64,000 bases of DNA from Mesorhizobium plurifarium (GCA_000824785.1 CCNB01000003.1:242899-306898), one strand, 5' to 3'; positions 1-9,113 are shown, numbered from the stretch's first letter. A program made the numbers and translations. The notes: generated by a model not told the origin, from the letters alone.

Positions 1-1
1 C

Positions 2-865
2 GTCATCTACCCGATCTTCGTCATGAAGATGCTGTGCTTCGCGCTTTTCGCCTGCGCCTTCAACCTGCTGCTCGGCTACACGGGCCTGCTCTCCTTCGGC
101 CACGCCGCCTTCTTCGGCGGTGCCGCCTATTTCTGCGCCTATGCGGTGAAAGCCTGGGGCTGGCCGCCGGAAGCCGGCATCCTGCTCGGCACCGCGGGCG
201 CCGCCTTGATGGGCCTCGTGATGGGCTTCCTCGCCATCCGCCGCCAGGGCATCTATTTCGCCATGATCACGCTGGCGCTGGCGCAGATGTTCTATTTCTT
301 CTGCGTGCAGGCGTCCTTCACCGAAGGCGAGGACGGCATCCAGGGCGTTGCGCGTGGAACGCTCTTCGGGGTGATCGACCTCAATGCGCCGATGACCATG
401 TATTTCTTCGTGCTGGCGATCTACCTGCTCGGCATCTTCGCCATCTGGCGCATCGTCAACTCGCCCTTCGGCATGATCCTGCGCTCGATAAGGGAGAACG
501 AGAACCGCGCCATTTCGCTCGGCTATTCCGTCGGCCGCTACAAGCTCGCCGCCTTCGTCATGTCGGCCGCGCTCGCCGGTCTTGCAGGGGCTACGAAGGC
601 GATCGTCTTCCAGTTCGCCACGCTCACCGACGTCACCTGGCAGATGTCGGGCGAGGTGATCCTGATGACGCTGCTCGGCGGCATCGGCACCATGGTCGGC
701 CCGGTGGTGGGAGCGGGGCTGGTGGTCGGGCTGGAGAACACGCTGGCCACGTCCGGCTTCCCGGTGACCATCGCCACCGGCCTGATCTTCATGGTCTGCG
801 TGTTGATCTTCCGGCGCGGGATCGTCGGCGAGATCTATGTGCGGTGGTTGGGGCGCGGAGGTTGA
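2..865 (+). CDS. Branched-chain amino-acid type ABC transporter permease (LivM family), 5' end outside window
   Basis: Inner-membrane permease of a LivFGHMJ-type uptake system. The frame is open from the first bases of the window (reading VIYPIFVMK), so the true start lies upstream and only the C-terminal ~287 residues are present. The LivM hallmark around residues 25-45 (NLLLGYTGLLSFGHAAFFG) is clear, with hydrophobic segments throughout and the late glycine-rich GGIGTMVGPVVGA loop. The partner permease, ATPases and binding protein would lie upstream. The adjacent diaminopropionate lyases and amidohydrolases suggest that the system imports the amino-acid derivative they degrade; this is inferred from position only. 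Confidence 0.9.
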   Translation, partial: VIYPIFVMKMLCFALFACAFNLLLGYTGLLSFGHAAFFGGAAYFCAYAVKAWGWPPEAGILLGTAGAALMGLVMGFLAIRRQGIYFAMITLALAQMFYFFCVQASFTEGEDGIQGVARGTLFGVIDLNAPMTMYFFVLAIYLLGIFAIWRIVNSPFGMILRSIRENENRAISLGYSVGRYKLAAFVMSAALAGLAGATKAIVFQFATLTDVTWQMSGEVILMTLLGGIGTMVGPVVGAGLVVGLENTLATSGFPVTIATGLIFMVCVLIFRRGIVGEIYVRWLGRGG

Positions 866-880
866 GTGCGGCGCGCTTCT

Positions 881-1038
881 CCCCCCTTGAGGGGGAGATG
901 GCCGCGAAGCGGCCAGAGGGGGGCCTCGCGCGTGGAGTGCCAACGCCCTTTGCTCGATGTTAGACGGCGTTGCGCTCTATGTGAGACGACCCCCTCTGTC
1001 GCCTTCGGCGACATCTCCCCCTCAAGGGGGGAGATTAG
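881..1038. repeat. Intergenic palindromic repeat, type A
   Basis: Two arms in inverted orientation, each a small hairpin (CTCCCCCTTGAGGGGGAGAT-like) followed by a second hairpin (GGCCGCGAAGCGGCC or GTCGCCTTCGGCGAC) and a G/C run, separated by about 60 bases. The same architecture recurs near 34.8, 39.3, 48.7, 51.0, 57.1, 58.4, 60.6 and 63.9 kb. Resembles rhizobial intergenic mosaic elements. It lies between convergent genes, so it may also help termination. Confidence 0.85.
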
Positions 1039-1511
1039 CGGCCCACCGGCACTTCCATCCCAACCTTCACGCGGTCCATCGCCACGAAAGTCCGAAACCG
1101 CTTCACATTGTTGTTCGCGAAGAACAGTCGCCTGGTCAGTGCCTCGTAGTCGGCCATGGTGGCCACCGTGACGACGAGGATGAAGTCGGCCTCGCCGGTG
1201 ACGTAGTAGCATTGCTGCACTTCCGGGACCGCCGCGAAGCCGCGCTTGGCGGCATCGATCAACTCGGCGCGCTCGCTCTCCACCTCGACCTCGACGAATA
1301 TGGTGATCGGGTGGCCGACCTTGGCCGGGTCGACCAACGCGACATTGGCGCGGATGATGCCCGTCTCCTCCATGCGCTTGATGCGTCGCTGCACGGCTGG
1401 CGCCGAGAGGTTCACCGCCTCGCCGATGGTACGTTGCGGCATGGCGTTATCCTTCTGCAGGAGGGCGAGGATGGCACGGTCGAAGGCGTCGAGGTCGGGC
1501 GAAATAGACAT
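1035..1511 (-). CDS. Lrp/AsnC family transcriptional regulator
   Basis: 158-residue DNA-binding regulator that senses an amino acid or related ligand. Residues ~6-60 form the AsnC helix-turn-helix (LDAFDRAILALLQKD, then SAPAVQRRIKRMEETGII); the rest is the RAM/AsnC ligand domain (YYVTGEADFILVVTV). The ATG at 1511 is chosen because the family begins just before this LDxxDxxIL motif; the upstream extension does not look like family sequence. It is divergent from the first diaminopropionate lyase, so it probably controls that operon. Confidence 0.88.
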   Translation of the reverse strand: MSISPDLDAFDRAILALLQKDNAMPQRTIGEAVNLSAPAVQRRIKRMEETGIIRANVALVDPAKVGHPITIFVEVEVESERAELIDAAKRGFAAVPEVQQCYYVTGEADFILVVTVATMADYEALTRRLFFANNNVKRFRTFVAMDRVKVGMEVPVGR

Positions 1512-1525
1512 GGCAGCGTTCCAAA

Positions 1526-1537
1526 CGAAACAAACTT
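1526..1537. promoter_or_regulatory. Candidate operator CGAAACAAACTT, copy 1
   Basis: This 12-base word lies in the divergent gap, 15 bases from the lrp start and 77 from dpaL copy 1. The identical word occurs upstream of dpaL copy 2 at 4154-4165. It is a candidate binding site for the local Lrp regulator; no binding evidence. Confidence 0.4.
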
Positions 1538-1613
1538 GCATTTCAAGCGCCAAAACAGAGCGCCTTTCTCGCCTGGCTTGCAATAAATTTCAGCCATCAA
1601 GACGGAGAAACCC

Positions 1614-2816
1614 ATGTTCCTGCTCAACCGCCACCCCGATCATCGCCAGCCGCTGGCCGAGGAAGACGCCGCGACGCTCGGGCTCGCCGGCGCCGGGGAG
1701 GCCGGGCGCTTCCTTGCCGCGCGCGACAACCATGCCGAGACGCCGCTTCATGCCTTGCCCTCGCTGGCGGCCGAACTCGGCATCGGTGCGCTCCACATCA
1801 AGGACGAGGGCAAGCGCCTCGACCTCGGCAGCTTCAAGGCCCTGGGCGGCGCTTACGCTGTCATGCATCTCGTGCTGGAGGAGGCCGGCAGGCGGCTTGG
1901 CCGCGCCGTCGCGGTCGAAGAGCTGCCCAAGGCTGAGGTGAAGGCGATCGCCGCGCAGATGACCTTCGCCTGCGCCACCGACGGCAATCACGGACGCTCG
2001 GTGGCGCAGGGCGCCAGCCTTGTCGGCGCGCGCTCGGTCATCTTTGTCCATTCGGGCGTCAGCAACGAACGCGTGGCGGCCATCGCCCGCTTCGGCGCCG
2101 AGATGGTGCGCGTCGCCGGCGATTACGACCAGTCGGTCAGGGAAGCCGCCCGCGTCGCCGCCGAGCGCGGCTGGACCGTCGTCTCCGACACGTCCTGGCC
2201 GGGCTACGAACGCATCCCGGGACTGGTGATGCAGGGCTACACGGTGATCGTGCGCGAAGCGCTGAAGCGTTTGGCTCAGCCGCCCACCCACGTCTTCCTG
2301 CAGGCCGGCGTCGGCGGCTTCGCCGCGGCCGTCGCCGGTCATCTCGCCATCAGGCTTGGCGAGGATCGGCCGAAAACAATCGTGGTTGAGCCCGCGCGGG
2401 CGGCGTGCGTCTACGCCACCGCGAGGGCCGGGCGCCCGGTCGCGATCGCGCACAGCAAGCCGACCATCATGGCGATGCTCGAATGCTACGAGCCGTCGCT
2501 GGTCGCCTGGCGCGTTCTGTCGCGCCTCGGCGACGCGTTCATGACCGTGGACGAGGAGGACGCGATTTCTGTGATGAACCGCCTGGCGCGGCCTTCCGGC
2601 AATGATCCGGCGATCGTCTCCGGCGAGAGCGGCGGGGCAGGGCTCGCCGGGCTGATCCGCGCTGCCGGCGATAACAAGGTGCGCGCTGCGCTCGGCCTCG
2701 ACGCCAATTCGCGCGTGCTCATCATCAACTCCGAAGGCGCGACGGATCCTGGCCGCTATGCCGAACTGGTCGGCATGGCGCCGGACGAGGTCGCAAACGC
2801 GAGGCAGCCGGCATGA
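1614..2816 (+). CDS. dpaL: Diaminopropionate ammonia-lyase, copy 1
   Basis: PLP enzyme that converts 2,3-diaminopropionate to pyruvate and two ammonia, in the cytoplasm. 400 residues, normal for the YgeX/DpaL family. PLP-lysine context KDEGKRLDLGSFKALGGAY (Lys in SFKALGG, ~residue 77), substrate loop CATDGNHGRSVA, glycine-rich QAGVGGFAA phosphate site, and the family block SGESGGAGL near residue 340 are all present. The next gene overlaps by four bases (ATGA), so the two are translationally coupled. A close paralogue lies at 4252-5448, probably from duplication. Confidence 0.9.
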   Translation: MFLLNRHPDHRQPLAEEDAATLGLAGAGEAGRFLAARDNHAETPLHALPSLAAELGIGALHIKDEGKRLDLGSFKALGGAYAVMHLVLEEAGRRLGRAVAVEELPKAEVKAIAAQMTFACATDGNHGRSVAQGASLVGARSVIFVHSGVSNERVAAIARFGAEMVRVAGDYDQSVREAARVAAERGWTVVSDTSWPGYERIPGLVMQGYTVIVREALKRLAQPPTHVFLQAGVGGFAAAVAGHLAIRLGEDRPKTIVVEPARAACVYATARAGRPVAIAHSKPTIMAMLECYEPSLVAWRVLSRLGDAFMTVDEEDAISVMNRLARPSGNDPAIVSGESGGAGLAGLIRAAGDNKVRAALGLDANSRVLIINSEGATDPGRYAELVGMAPDEVANARQPA

Positions 2817-4048
2817 GCAATCTGACCATCAACGCCGACCGGCTTCTCAGCCGCATCCAGGAACTCGGCGGAATCGGCCGCGACGCGCAGGGCAGGCTGC
2901 TCCGTGTCGCCGCCTCCGACATGGACAAGCTCGGCCGCGACCGCCTCGTCGGCTGGCTAAGAGAGGCGGGGCTCGAAATCGCCGTCGACCGCATCGGCAA
3001 CATCTTCGGCATCTGGAAGACCGGCGCCAACGAAAGCCAGGCGCCGGTCATGCTCGGCTCGCATATCGATACGGTGATCGACGCCGGCATCTATGACGGC
3101 TGCTATGGCGTGCTTGCCGGCCTCGAAGCGATCGAGAGCCTGAAGGAGGCCGGCTTCGCGCCGGCCCGTCCGCTCGTGGTCGCCGCCTTCACCAATGAGG
3201 AGGGGGTGCGCTTTTCGCCCGACATGATGGGCTCGCTGGTCTTTGCCGGCGGCCGCGACCTCGAGGAAGCGCTGGCCTCGGTCGGCACCGACGGCACGGT
3301 GCTGGGCAAGGAGCTGGAGCGCATCGGCTATGCCGGCAGCCACGAGCCCGGCTTCTTTAAGCCGCATGCCTATGTCGAATTGCACGTCGAGCAGGGGCCG
3401 GTGCTCGAGCGCGAAGGCATCGCCGTGGGCGCGGTCGAAAACCTGCAGGGCATTTCCTGGCAGCGCATCACGATCGACGGGGAGGCCAACCATGCCGGAA
3501 CCACGCCGATGTCGATGCGCCGGGATGCCGGCGTCGCCGCGGCGCGGGTGATCGGCTTCCTTGCGGACCGTGCCGGCGCCTCGTCGACGCGCACGGTCGC
3601 GACTGTGGGCACCATCGCCTTCGAGCCCAACGCCATCAACGTCATTCCGTCGCGGGCGACCTTCACCATCGACCTTCGCGACCCCGACGAGATGCACCTT
3701 CGCGAAATGGAAGCGGCGCTCGTCCTCTTCCTCGACAAGTTGGCCGCAAGCGCCGGCGTCACCGTCCAAGCCGAAAGCCTGGCGCGTTTCGAGCCGGTGA
3801 CCTTCGATGCCCGCATCGTCTCGCTGATCGAGGATCGCGCCAGGGCCGCCGGCCTTTCGTGCCGGCGCATGACCTCGGGCGCCGGCCACGACGCGCAGAT
3901 GATCGCGCGCATCGCGCCGTCGGCGATGATCTTCGTGCCAAGCCGGGGCGGCATCAGCCACAGCCCCGCCGAATTCACCGCTCCCGACCAGCTGGTTGCC
4001 GGCGCCAACATCCTGCTCGGCGTCGCCGCCCGGCTGGCGGCCGACTGA
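2813..4048 (+). CDS. M20 Zn-dependent hydrolase, N-carbamoyl-amino-acid hydrolase / allantoate amidohydrolase type
   Basis: Cytoplasmic dinuclear-metal amidase of the hydantoinase/carbamoylase family (411 residues, usual length). Metal ligands visible: GSHIDTV (~84), YDGCYGVLAG (Asp ~95), FTNEEGVRF (Glu-Glu ~130), ELHVEQGP (His ~195) and the C-terminal GAGHDAQMIA and GISHSP blocks. It overlaps dpaL copy 1 by four bases. In this context it could remove an N-carbamoyl (ureido) or acyl group to give diaminopropionate; the exact substrate cannot be read from sequence. Confidence 0.85.
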   Translation: MSNLTINADRLLSRIQELGGIGRDAQGRLLRVAASDMDKLGRDRLVGWLREAGLEIAVDRIGNIFGIWKTGANESQAPVMLGSHIDTVIDAGIYDGCYGVLAGLEAIESLKEAGFAPARPLVVAAFTNEEGVRFSPDMMGSLVFAGGRDLEEALASVGTDGTVLGKELERIGYAGSHEPGFFKPHAYVELHVEQGPVLEREGIAVGAVENLQGISWQRITIDGEANHAGTTPMSMRRDAGVAAARVIGFLADRAGASSTRTVATVGTIAFEPNAINVIPSRATFTIDLRDPDEMHLREMEAALVLFLDKLAASAGVTVQAESLARFEPVTFDARIVSLIEDRARAAGLSCRRMTSGAGHDAQMIARIAPSAMIFVPSRGGISHSPAEFTAPDQLVAGANILLGVAARLAAD

Positions 4049-4153
4049 TCGCGGGAGGAACGCAGATGGGTGCAGCGGCAGCGAAATGCCACCAAAAATA
4101 GTCATGTTGGCTGTGTCGGGTGCTTCCGAACCGAACATTCGGCGACATCCAAT

Positions 4154-4165
4154 CGAAACAAACTT
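4154..4165. promoter_or_regulatory. Candidate operator CGAAACAAACTT, copy 2
   Basis: Identical 12-base word to 1526-1537, lying 87 bases before the second dpaL. It sits in a 200-base gap that otherwise holds only an 11-codon reading frame (4066-4101) preceded by GGGAGG. Likely target of the same regulator. Confidence 0.4.
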
Positions 4166-4251
4166 CAATCACTTAGCCAATTAAAGCGCGCGCAGAATCG
4201 CGCCGGAGTCGCGCCCGCCAAAAGAGTTCAGTGCCTCGCAGGAAGACTAGC

Positions 4252-5448
4252 ATGCTGCTTCTCAACCAACGTCCCGAACACAACCAGCCGTTGGTTGCCG
4301 CCGATGCGGAGGCACTCGGCATGGCTGGCGGCGAGCGGGCCGAGCATTACCTCAAGGCGCGCCACGACCATGCCGAGACACCGCTGCACGCCTTGCCGGC
4401 GTTGGCCGACGGGCTCGGCATCGCGGCGCTTCATGTCAAGGATGAAGGCCAGCGTCTGGGCCTGGGCAGCTTCAAGGCGCTGGGCGGCGCCTATGCCGTC
4501 ATGCGGCTGGTGCTGGAGGAGGCCGGCAAGTGGCTCGGGCGCGATGTCGATATCGGCGAGATAAACGACGCCAGAGTGCGCCAGATCGCGTCCGGCATGA
4601 TCTTCGTCTGCGCCACCGACGGCAACCATGGCCGCTCCGTGGCGCAGGGCGCCAGCCTCGTCGGCGCGCGTTCTGTGATCTTCGTCCATGCCGGTGTCAG
4701 TGCTGAGCGCGTCGCGGCCATCGCCCGCTTCGGCGCCGAGATCGTCGAGGTCGAGGGCGGCTATGACCATGCGGTGCGCGAAGTCGCGCGCGTCGGCGCC
4801 GAGCGCGGCTGGAAGATCATCTCCAACACGTCCTGGCTCGGCTATGAGCGCGTCCCTGGGCTCGTCATGCAGGGCTATACCGTGATCGTGCGCGAGACGC
4901 TGCGGCGCATGGCCGAGCCACCAACGCATGTCTTCCTGCAGGCCGGCGTCGGTGGCTTCGCGGCGGCGATCGCCGGCCATATGGCCGTCATGCTTGGCTC
5001 CAGGCGGCCGAAGGCCGTGGTCGTCGAGCCGCGGCGCTCGGCTTGCATCTACGCATCGGCTGAGGCCGGACGTCCGGCGACGGTCGCAAAGCAGGAGCCG
5101 ACCGTGATGACGATGCTCGAATGCGCCGAGCCCTCTCTCGTCGCCTGGCGCGTGCTGGCGCGCGTCGGCGATGCCTTCATGACGGTGGACGAAGAGGACG
5201 CGGTCGCGGTGATGAAGCGGCTGGCGCGGCCCCTGGGCGGCGATCCGGCGATCGTCTCCGGAGAGAGCGGCGGGGCAGGCCTGGCCGGGCTGGTCCGCGC
5301 CGCCGGCGACCGGCGTATACGTGCCGCACTCGGCCTCGATACGCACTCGCGCGTGCTCGTCATCAACTCCGAGGGCGCGACTGACCATGGCCGCTTTGCC
5401 GAACTGGTCGGGATGGCGCCGGAAGAGGTGTTCCTGCAGAGTGCCTGA
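4252..5448 (+). CDS. dpaL: Diaminopropionate ammonia-lyase, copy 2
   Basis: 398-residue paralogue of the lyase at 1614, colinear along its whole length with the same PLP block (SFKALGGAY), TDGNHGRSVAQGAS loop, QAGVGGFAA site and SGESGGAGL block. ATG at 4252 is preferred over the GTG at 4231: AGGAAG lies 6 bases upstream and the protein then begins MLLLNQRPEHNQPL, matching MFLLNRHPDHRQPL of copy 1. It stands alone after a 203-base gap with its own candidate operator, so it may be expressed separately and may differ in substrate preference. Confidence 0.88.
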   Translation: MLLLNQRPEHNQPLVAADAEALGMAGGERAEHYLKARHDHAETPLHALPALADGLGIAALHVKDEGQRLGLGSFKALGGAYAVMRLVLEEAGKWLGRDVDIGEINDARVRQIASGMIFVCATDGNHGRSVAQGASLVGARSVIFVHAGVSAERVAAIARFGAEIVEVEGGYDHAVREVARVGAERGWKIISNTSWLGYERVPGLVMQGYTVIVRETLRRMAEPPTHVFLQAGVGGFAAAIAGHMAVMLGSRRPKAVVVEPRRSACIYASAEAGRPATVAKQEPTVMTMLECAEPSLVAWRVLARVGDAFMTVDEEDAVAVMKRLARPLGGDPAIVSGESGGAGLAGLVRAAGDRRIRAALGLDTHSRVLVINSEGATDHGRFAELVGMAPEEVFLQSA

Positions 5449-5493
5449 GAGCAATTCCGGTTCTCCCTGTTAAGAAGAGGCTTGGAGCGGCCG

Positions 5494-6654
5494 ATGGCTG
5501 AACTCGACCAACAGGCACTGCACAGCGAGATGACGGCGTGGCGGCGCGATCTCCACGCTCATCCGGAGTTCGGCTTCGAGGAAAGACGCACCGCCGCGTT
5601 CGTGGCGGAAAAACTCCGCGCGTTCGGACTGGAGGTGGCCGAAGGCGTCGGCGGCACCGGCGTCGTCGGCACGCTGACCCGCGGCAGCGGCAACCGGGCC
5701 ATCGCGCTGCGCGCCGACATGGATGCGCTGCGCATCGCCGAGCAGGGCAAGCAAGCCTGGCGCTCGCAGACGCCCGGCACCATGCATGCCTGTGGCCACG
5801 ATGGCCACACCTCGATGCTGCTCGGCGCGGCCAAGCTGCTCGCCAACGAAGGCGGCTTCGATGGTACGGTGCGCTTCATCTTCCAGCCGGCCGAGGAATG
5901 GGGCAGGGGCGCGCTGGCCATGCTGGACGACGGCCTGCTCGAGCGCTTTCCCTTCGAGGAGATCTTCGGGCTGCACAACATGCCGGGCCTTCCCATCGGC
6001 CATTTCGAGACCCGCAGCGGCCCGGTCATGTCGGCCGAGGACAATTTCGAGATCGTGCTCAAAGGCCTCGGCGGCCACGCGGCGCGGCCGCATGCCGGCC
6101 AGGAGACGCTGGTCGCCGCCTGCGCGCTGGTGGTCAACCTGCAGACCATCGTCTCGCGGCGCCTGAGTCCAGCCGATGTCGGTGTCGTCTCGGTGACCGA
6201 GCTCATCACTGACGGCACCCGCAATGCGCTGCCGGGGCTGGCGCGCATCCTGGGCGATTGCCGCAATTTCCGGTCCGAGGTGAGCGCCGCGATCGAAAAG
6301 GAGATGCGCCGCATCGCGGAGGGCACCGCCCAGGCCTATAACGTTGCTGCCGAAATCACTTACACGCGCGAGTTCGTGCCGTTGATCAACGACGCGGCGC
6401 TTGTCGACGAGGCATTCGCTGCCGCGCGCATGGTGCTGGCGAACAATGGTGTTCACGTTGCGGCGGAGCCGATGACCGCGTCGGAGGATTTCGCCCGCTT
6501 CCTCGACCATGTCCCTGGCTGCTTCGTCTTCATGGGCAATGGCGACACCGCGCCGCTGCACAATCCTGCCTATGATTTCGACGACGAAGGCCTGCTGCAC
6601 GGCGCGCGGTTCCATGCGGCGGTGGTGAGGCGGCGGTTGGCGCTGGGCAGTTAG
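5494..6654 (+). CDS. M20 family amidohydrolase (hippurate hydrolase / aminoacylase type)
   Basis: Metal-dependent amidase of the AbgB/HipO/IAA-amino-acid hydrolase group, 386 residues. RRDLHAHPEFGFEE (N-terminus), ALRADMDALRI, MHACGHDGHTSMLLGAA (metal ligands), FQPAEEWGRGA and MTASEDFARF are the family's signature blocks in order. ATG at 5494 with GGAG 6 bases upstream is preferred to the TTG at 5482. It follows dpaL copy 2 by 45 bases. It probably deacylates an N-acyl amino acid feeding the lyase pathway; substrate unknown. Confidence 0.85.
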   Translation: MAELDQQALHSEMTAWRRDLHAHPEFGFEERRTAAFVAEKLRAFGLEVAEGVGGTGVVGTLTRGSGNRAIALRADMDALRIAEQGKQAWRSQTPGTMHACGHDGHTSMLLGAAKLLANEGGFDGTVRFIFQPAEEWGRGALAMLDDGLLERFPFEEIFGLHNMPGLPIGHFETRSGPVMSAEDNFEIVLKGLGGHAARPHAGQETLVAACALVVNLQTIVSRRLSPADVGVVSVTELITDGTRNALPGLARILGDCRNFRSEVSAAIEKEMRRIAEGTAQAYNVAAEITYTREFVPLINDAALVDEAFAAARMVLANNGVHVAAEPMTASEDFARFLDHVPGCFVFMGNGDTAPLHNPAYDFDDEGLLHGARFHAAVVRRRLALGS

Positions 6655-6753
6655 CAATCCCCGCAAGGGGGAGATTAGCTGCCCCCCCACCCGGTAACTC
6701 TTTCTTCTCTGCTTTCATGCAGTATTGCCGGGACAGGACGGCAAGAACAAAGA

Positions 6754-8847
6754 ATGGCGGACGACAATAAACGCAACGGCAAGTTCTGGGCGCTGGCGCT
6801 TGACCGGGCTCAACTCGGCCTGTGGGACTGGAATCTGTCGACCGGCGATTGCTATTATTCGCCGACCTGGTCGAAGATGCTGGGCTATGAAGCGGGCGAG
6901 CTTGCCAACACGTCCGATCTCTGGCTGAAGCTGACCCATCCCGACGATCGCCAGCGCGCGCAGGAAAGCGGCGACCGGCATATTGCGGGCCTCGTCGATT
7001 CCATCGAGACGGAGCTGCGCCTGCGCCACAAGGACGGCCACTGGGTCTGGGTGCTCGACCGCGGCGGCATCGTCGAGCGCGACGCTGACGGTAAGCCGCT
7101 CAGGCTGATGGGCGTGCAGACCGACATCACCCGGCAGAAGGAGGCCGAAGCGGCGCTGGAGCAGATCAACGTCCGCTTCCGTCTCGCGCTCGCCGCCAGC
7201 GGCACGGGCATCTGGCACTTCGATATCGGCACCCAGAAAAGCTATTGGGACGCCCGCACGCGCGAGATATTCGGCGTCGTCACTGACCACGACGAGGTGG
7301 CCGCCGACTTCTGGCACACTTTCCTGCATCCGCAGGACAAGGAAGTCGCCGAGCGTGCCCACGATGTGCCGGTCGGCTCTGAGGGCGTCGCGGCCGTGCA
7401 ATATCGCATCGTCCGCCGCGACGGTGAAATCCGTCACGTCGAGTCGCTTGTGCGCTTCATCGCTGCGGGTTCAGCCGGCCAGATTCTGGGCACTGTTCGC
7501 GACATCACTGAGGAGAAGAAGCGCGCCGAGGAGCTTGCCTTCGCCGCGCGCCACGACGCGTTGACCGGGCTGCTCAACCGCGCGGCCTTCGACCGGCTGC
7601 TTGCCGAGAACATCGCCATGGCCGAGCGGCTGCCACTCGCCGTATTCTATGTCGACCTCGACTACTTCAAGGCGCTCAACGACTATGCCGGCCATGCCGC
7701 CGGCGACGTGGCGCTGAAGAGCGTCGCGGCGGGCATCCTCGCCAACCTGCCCGCTTCGGCGCATGCGGCGCGGCTTGGCGGGGACGAATTCGCGCTTTTG
7801 GTGCCGAACTGCAATGACGCTTGCGCCGAGCGTCTTGCCCGCGCCGTGCTTGCCGCTGTGCGCGACGCCGATCTCGGCCCGGCCGTCACTTCGCGCAGGC
7901 TTGCCGCCAGCATCGGCATCGCCTTCGTGCGCGACCGCAACCTGAGCGTGGCCGATGCGCTCGCTTGCGCCGACGATGCCTGCTACGCCGCCAAGGCCGG
8001 CGGTCGCAACCGCTTCGCGGTGTTCTCGCCGGAGACCACGTCGGGTGCCGGCGGCCTCAACGCCGCACGGCTGGCGGCTGACCTTGTCGATGCGATGGAG
8101 GACGGCCGGCTGAAGCTGTTCGGTCAGGAAATCCACCGGCTCGGCCAGCCATGGGAAGACAGCCGCCATGTCGAAGTGCTGGCCAGGCTCGAGGCTCGCA
8201 CCGGCAACATGATTCCACCCGGCGATTTCATGCCGGTCGCCGAACGCTTCGGCCTTGCTGCCCGGCTCGATCGTTGGATCATCCGCACCGCGCTGACGCG
8301 CCATGGCGATGCGATGCGAGCGGGGGCCATCGCGCTCGACTTCAATTTGTCGGCGCAGACGCTTTCCGATCCGCAACTTTGGGATTTCGTCGACGAGGCC
8401 ATCGCCGAGAGCGGCGCGTCACCGTCGGCCGTCGGCTTCGAGATCACCGAGACGGCCGCCGTCACCAATTTCGACGCGGCGGCGGAGTTCGTGCGCCGGG
8501 CGCGCGAACGCCATTGCCGCGTCAGTCTCGACGACTTCGGCGCCGGCATGAGCTCCTTCGAATATCTCAGGCGCTTTCCCATAGATGCGATCAAGATCGA
8601 CGGTTCGTTCGTCGAGCACATCGCCGACAGCCCGTTCGATCGCGAGATCGTCTCGGCGATCACCGGCATCGCCCGATCGATGGGCGCCGCTGTGGTGGCC
8701 GAAAAGGTCGAGGAGAAAAACGCGCTGGAGATCCTTATGGGCATGGGCGTCGCCTATGGCCAGGGCTATTTCCTGCACCGGCCCGAGCCGCTGGAGGCGA
8801 TCGTGGCGAGGGCGAGGGGCGGCGCGCGGGAGATGCGGGCAGGCTGA
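6754..8847 (+). CDS. PAS-PAS-GGDEF-EAL cyclic-di-GMP turnover protein
   Basis: 697 residues with no obvious membrane segment. Two PAS/PAC modules (~10-130 and ~135-255), a GGDEF domain with intact RLGGDEFALL (~341) and a C-terminal EAL domain (~430-685). In the EAL domain the signature Glu-Ala-Leu reads EVL (HVEVLARL, ~471), but other catalytic blocks are kept: DFNLSAQ, EITETAAV, LDDFGAGMSSFEYL and IKIDGSFV; the usual AEGVE is AEKVE. Diguanylate cyclase activity is likely; phosphodiesterase activity is plausible but not certain. Confidence 0.88.
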   Translation: MADDNKRNGKFWALALDRAQLGLWDWNLSTGDCYYSPTWSKMLGYEAGELANTSDLWLKLTHPDDRQRAQESGDRHIAGLVDSIETELRLRHKDGHWVWVLDRGGIVERDADGKPLRLMGVQTDITRQKEAEAALEQINVRFRLALAASGTGIWHFDIGTQKSYWDARTREIFGVVTDHDEVAADFWHTFLHPQDKEVAERAHDVPVGSEGVAAVQYRIVRRDGEIRHVESLVRFIAAGSAGQILGTVRDITEEKKRAEELAFAARHDALTGLLNRAAFDRLLAENIAMAERLPLAVFYVDLDYFKALNDYAGHAAGDVALKSVAAGILANLPASAHAARLGGDEFALLVPNCNDACAERLARAVLAAVRDADLGPAVTSRRLAASIGIAFVRDRNLSVADALACADDACYAAKAGGRNRFAVFSPETTSGAGGLNAARLAADLVDAMEDGRLKLFGQEIHRLGQPWEDSRHVEVLARLEARTGNMIPPGDFMPVAERFGLAARLDRWIIRTALTRHGDAMRAGAIALDFNLSAQTLSDPQLWDFVDEAIAESGASPSAVGFEITETAAVTNFDAAAEFVRRARERHCRVSLDDFGAGMSSFEYLRRFPIDAIKIDGSFVEHIADSPFDREIVSAITGIARSMGAAVVAEKVEEKNALEILMGMGVAYGQGYFLHRPEPLEAIVARARGGAREMRAG

Positions 8848-8921
8848 TATCGCCATGTTCCCATGTTGCGAAGGCGCCTGGGCGGGGGCGGTGCTGCCTT
8901 GCCGGGACGGCGATCTTGCAT

Positions 8922-9002
8922 AGGCTCCGTCCGGGATTTTGCCAAACAAAGCGATAGACCGGTTCGCCATTTCGTTAAATGATGAACGGTTGCTCTGTCG
9001 AA
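8922..9002. repeat. Degenerate copy of intergenic repeat type C
   Basis: The stretch containing AAACAAAGCGATAGACCGG matches the right half of the element at 26213-26310 with scattered changes. The rest of the 8848-9113 gap shows no recognisable feature. Confidence 0.6.
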
Positions 9003-9113
9003 TTCTTAGGACAACTGGGTTACTGGCTGCGAACTGTTCCGCTCGGGACATGATGTCTTGGGTCGACCGCCCGGCGTCCGAATCATGATGGACTGGCGCC
9101 TGCGAGACCGGCA

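Noticed and set aside
4066..4101. 11-codon frame MGAAAAKCHQK after GGGAGGA
   Set aside because: Too short and without attenuator-type codon runs or a following terminator/antiterminator pair; may be chance.
4228..5454. Long minus-strand open frame across dpaL copy 2 (and similar ones across dpaL copy 1, the M20 genes, the acyltransferase and the portal)
   Set aside because: High-GC codon usage leaves long antisense frames; these lack family motifs and overlap well-supported genes completely.
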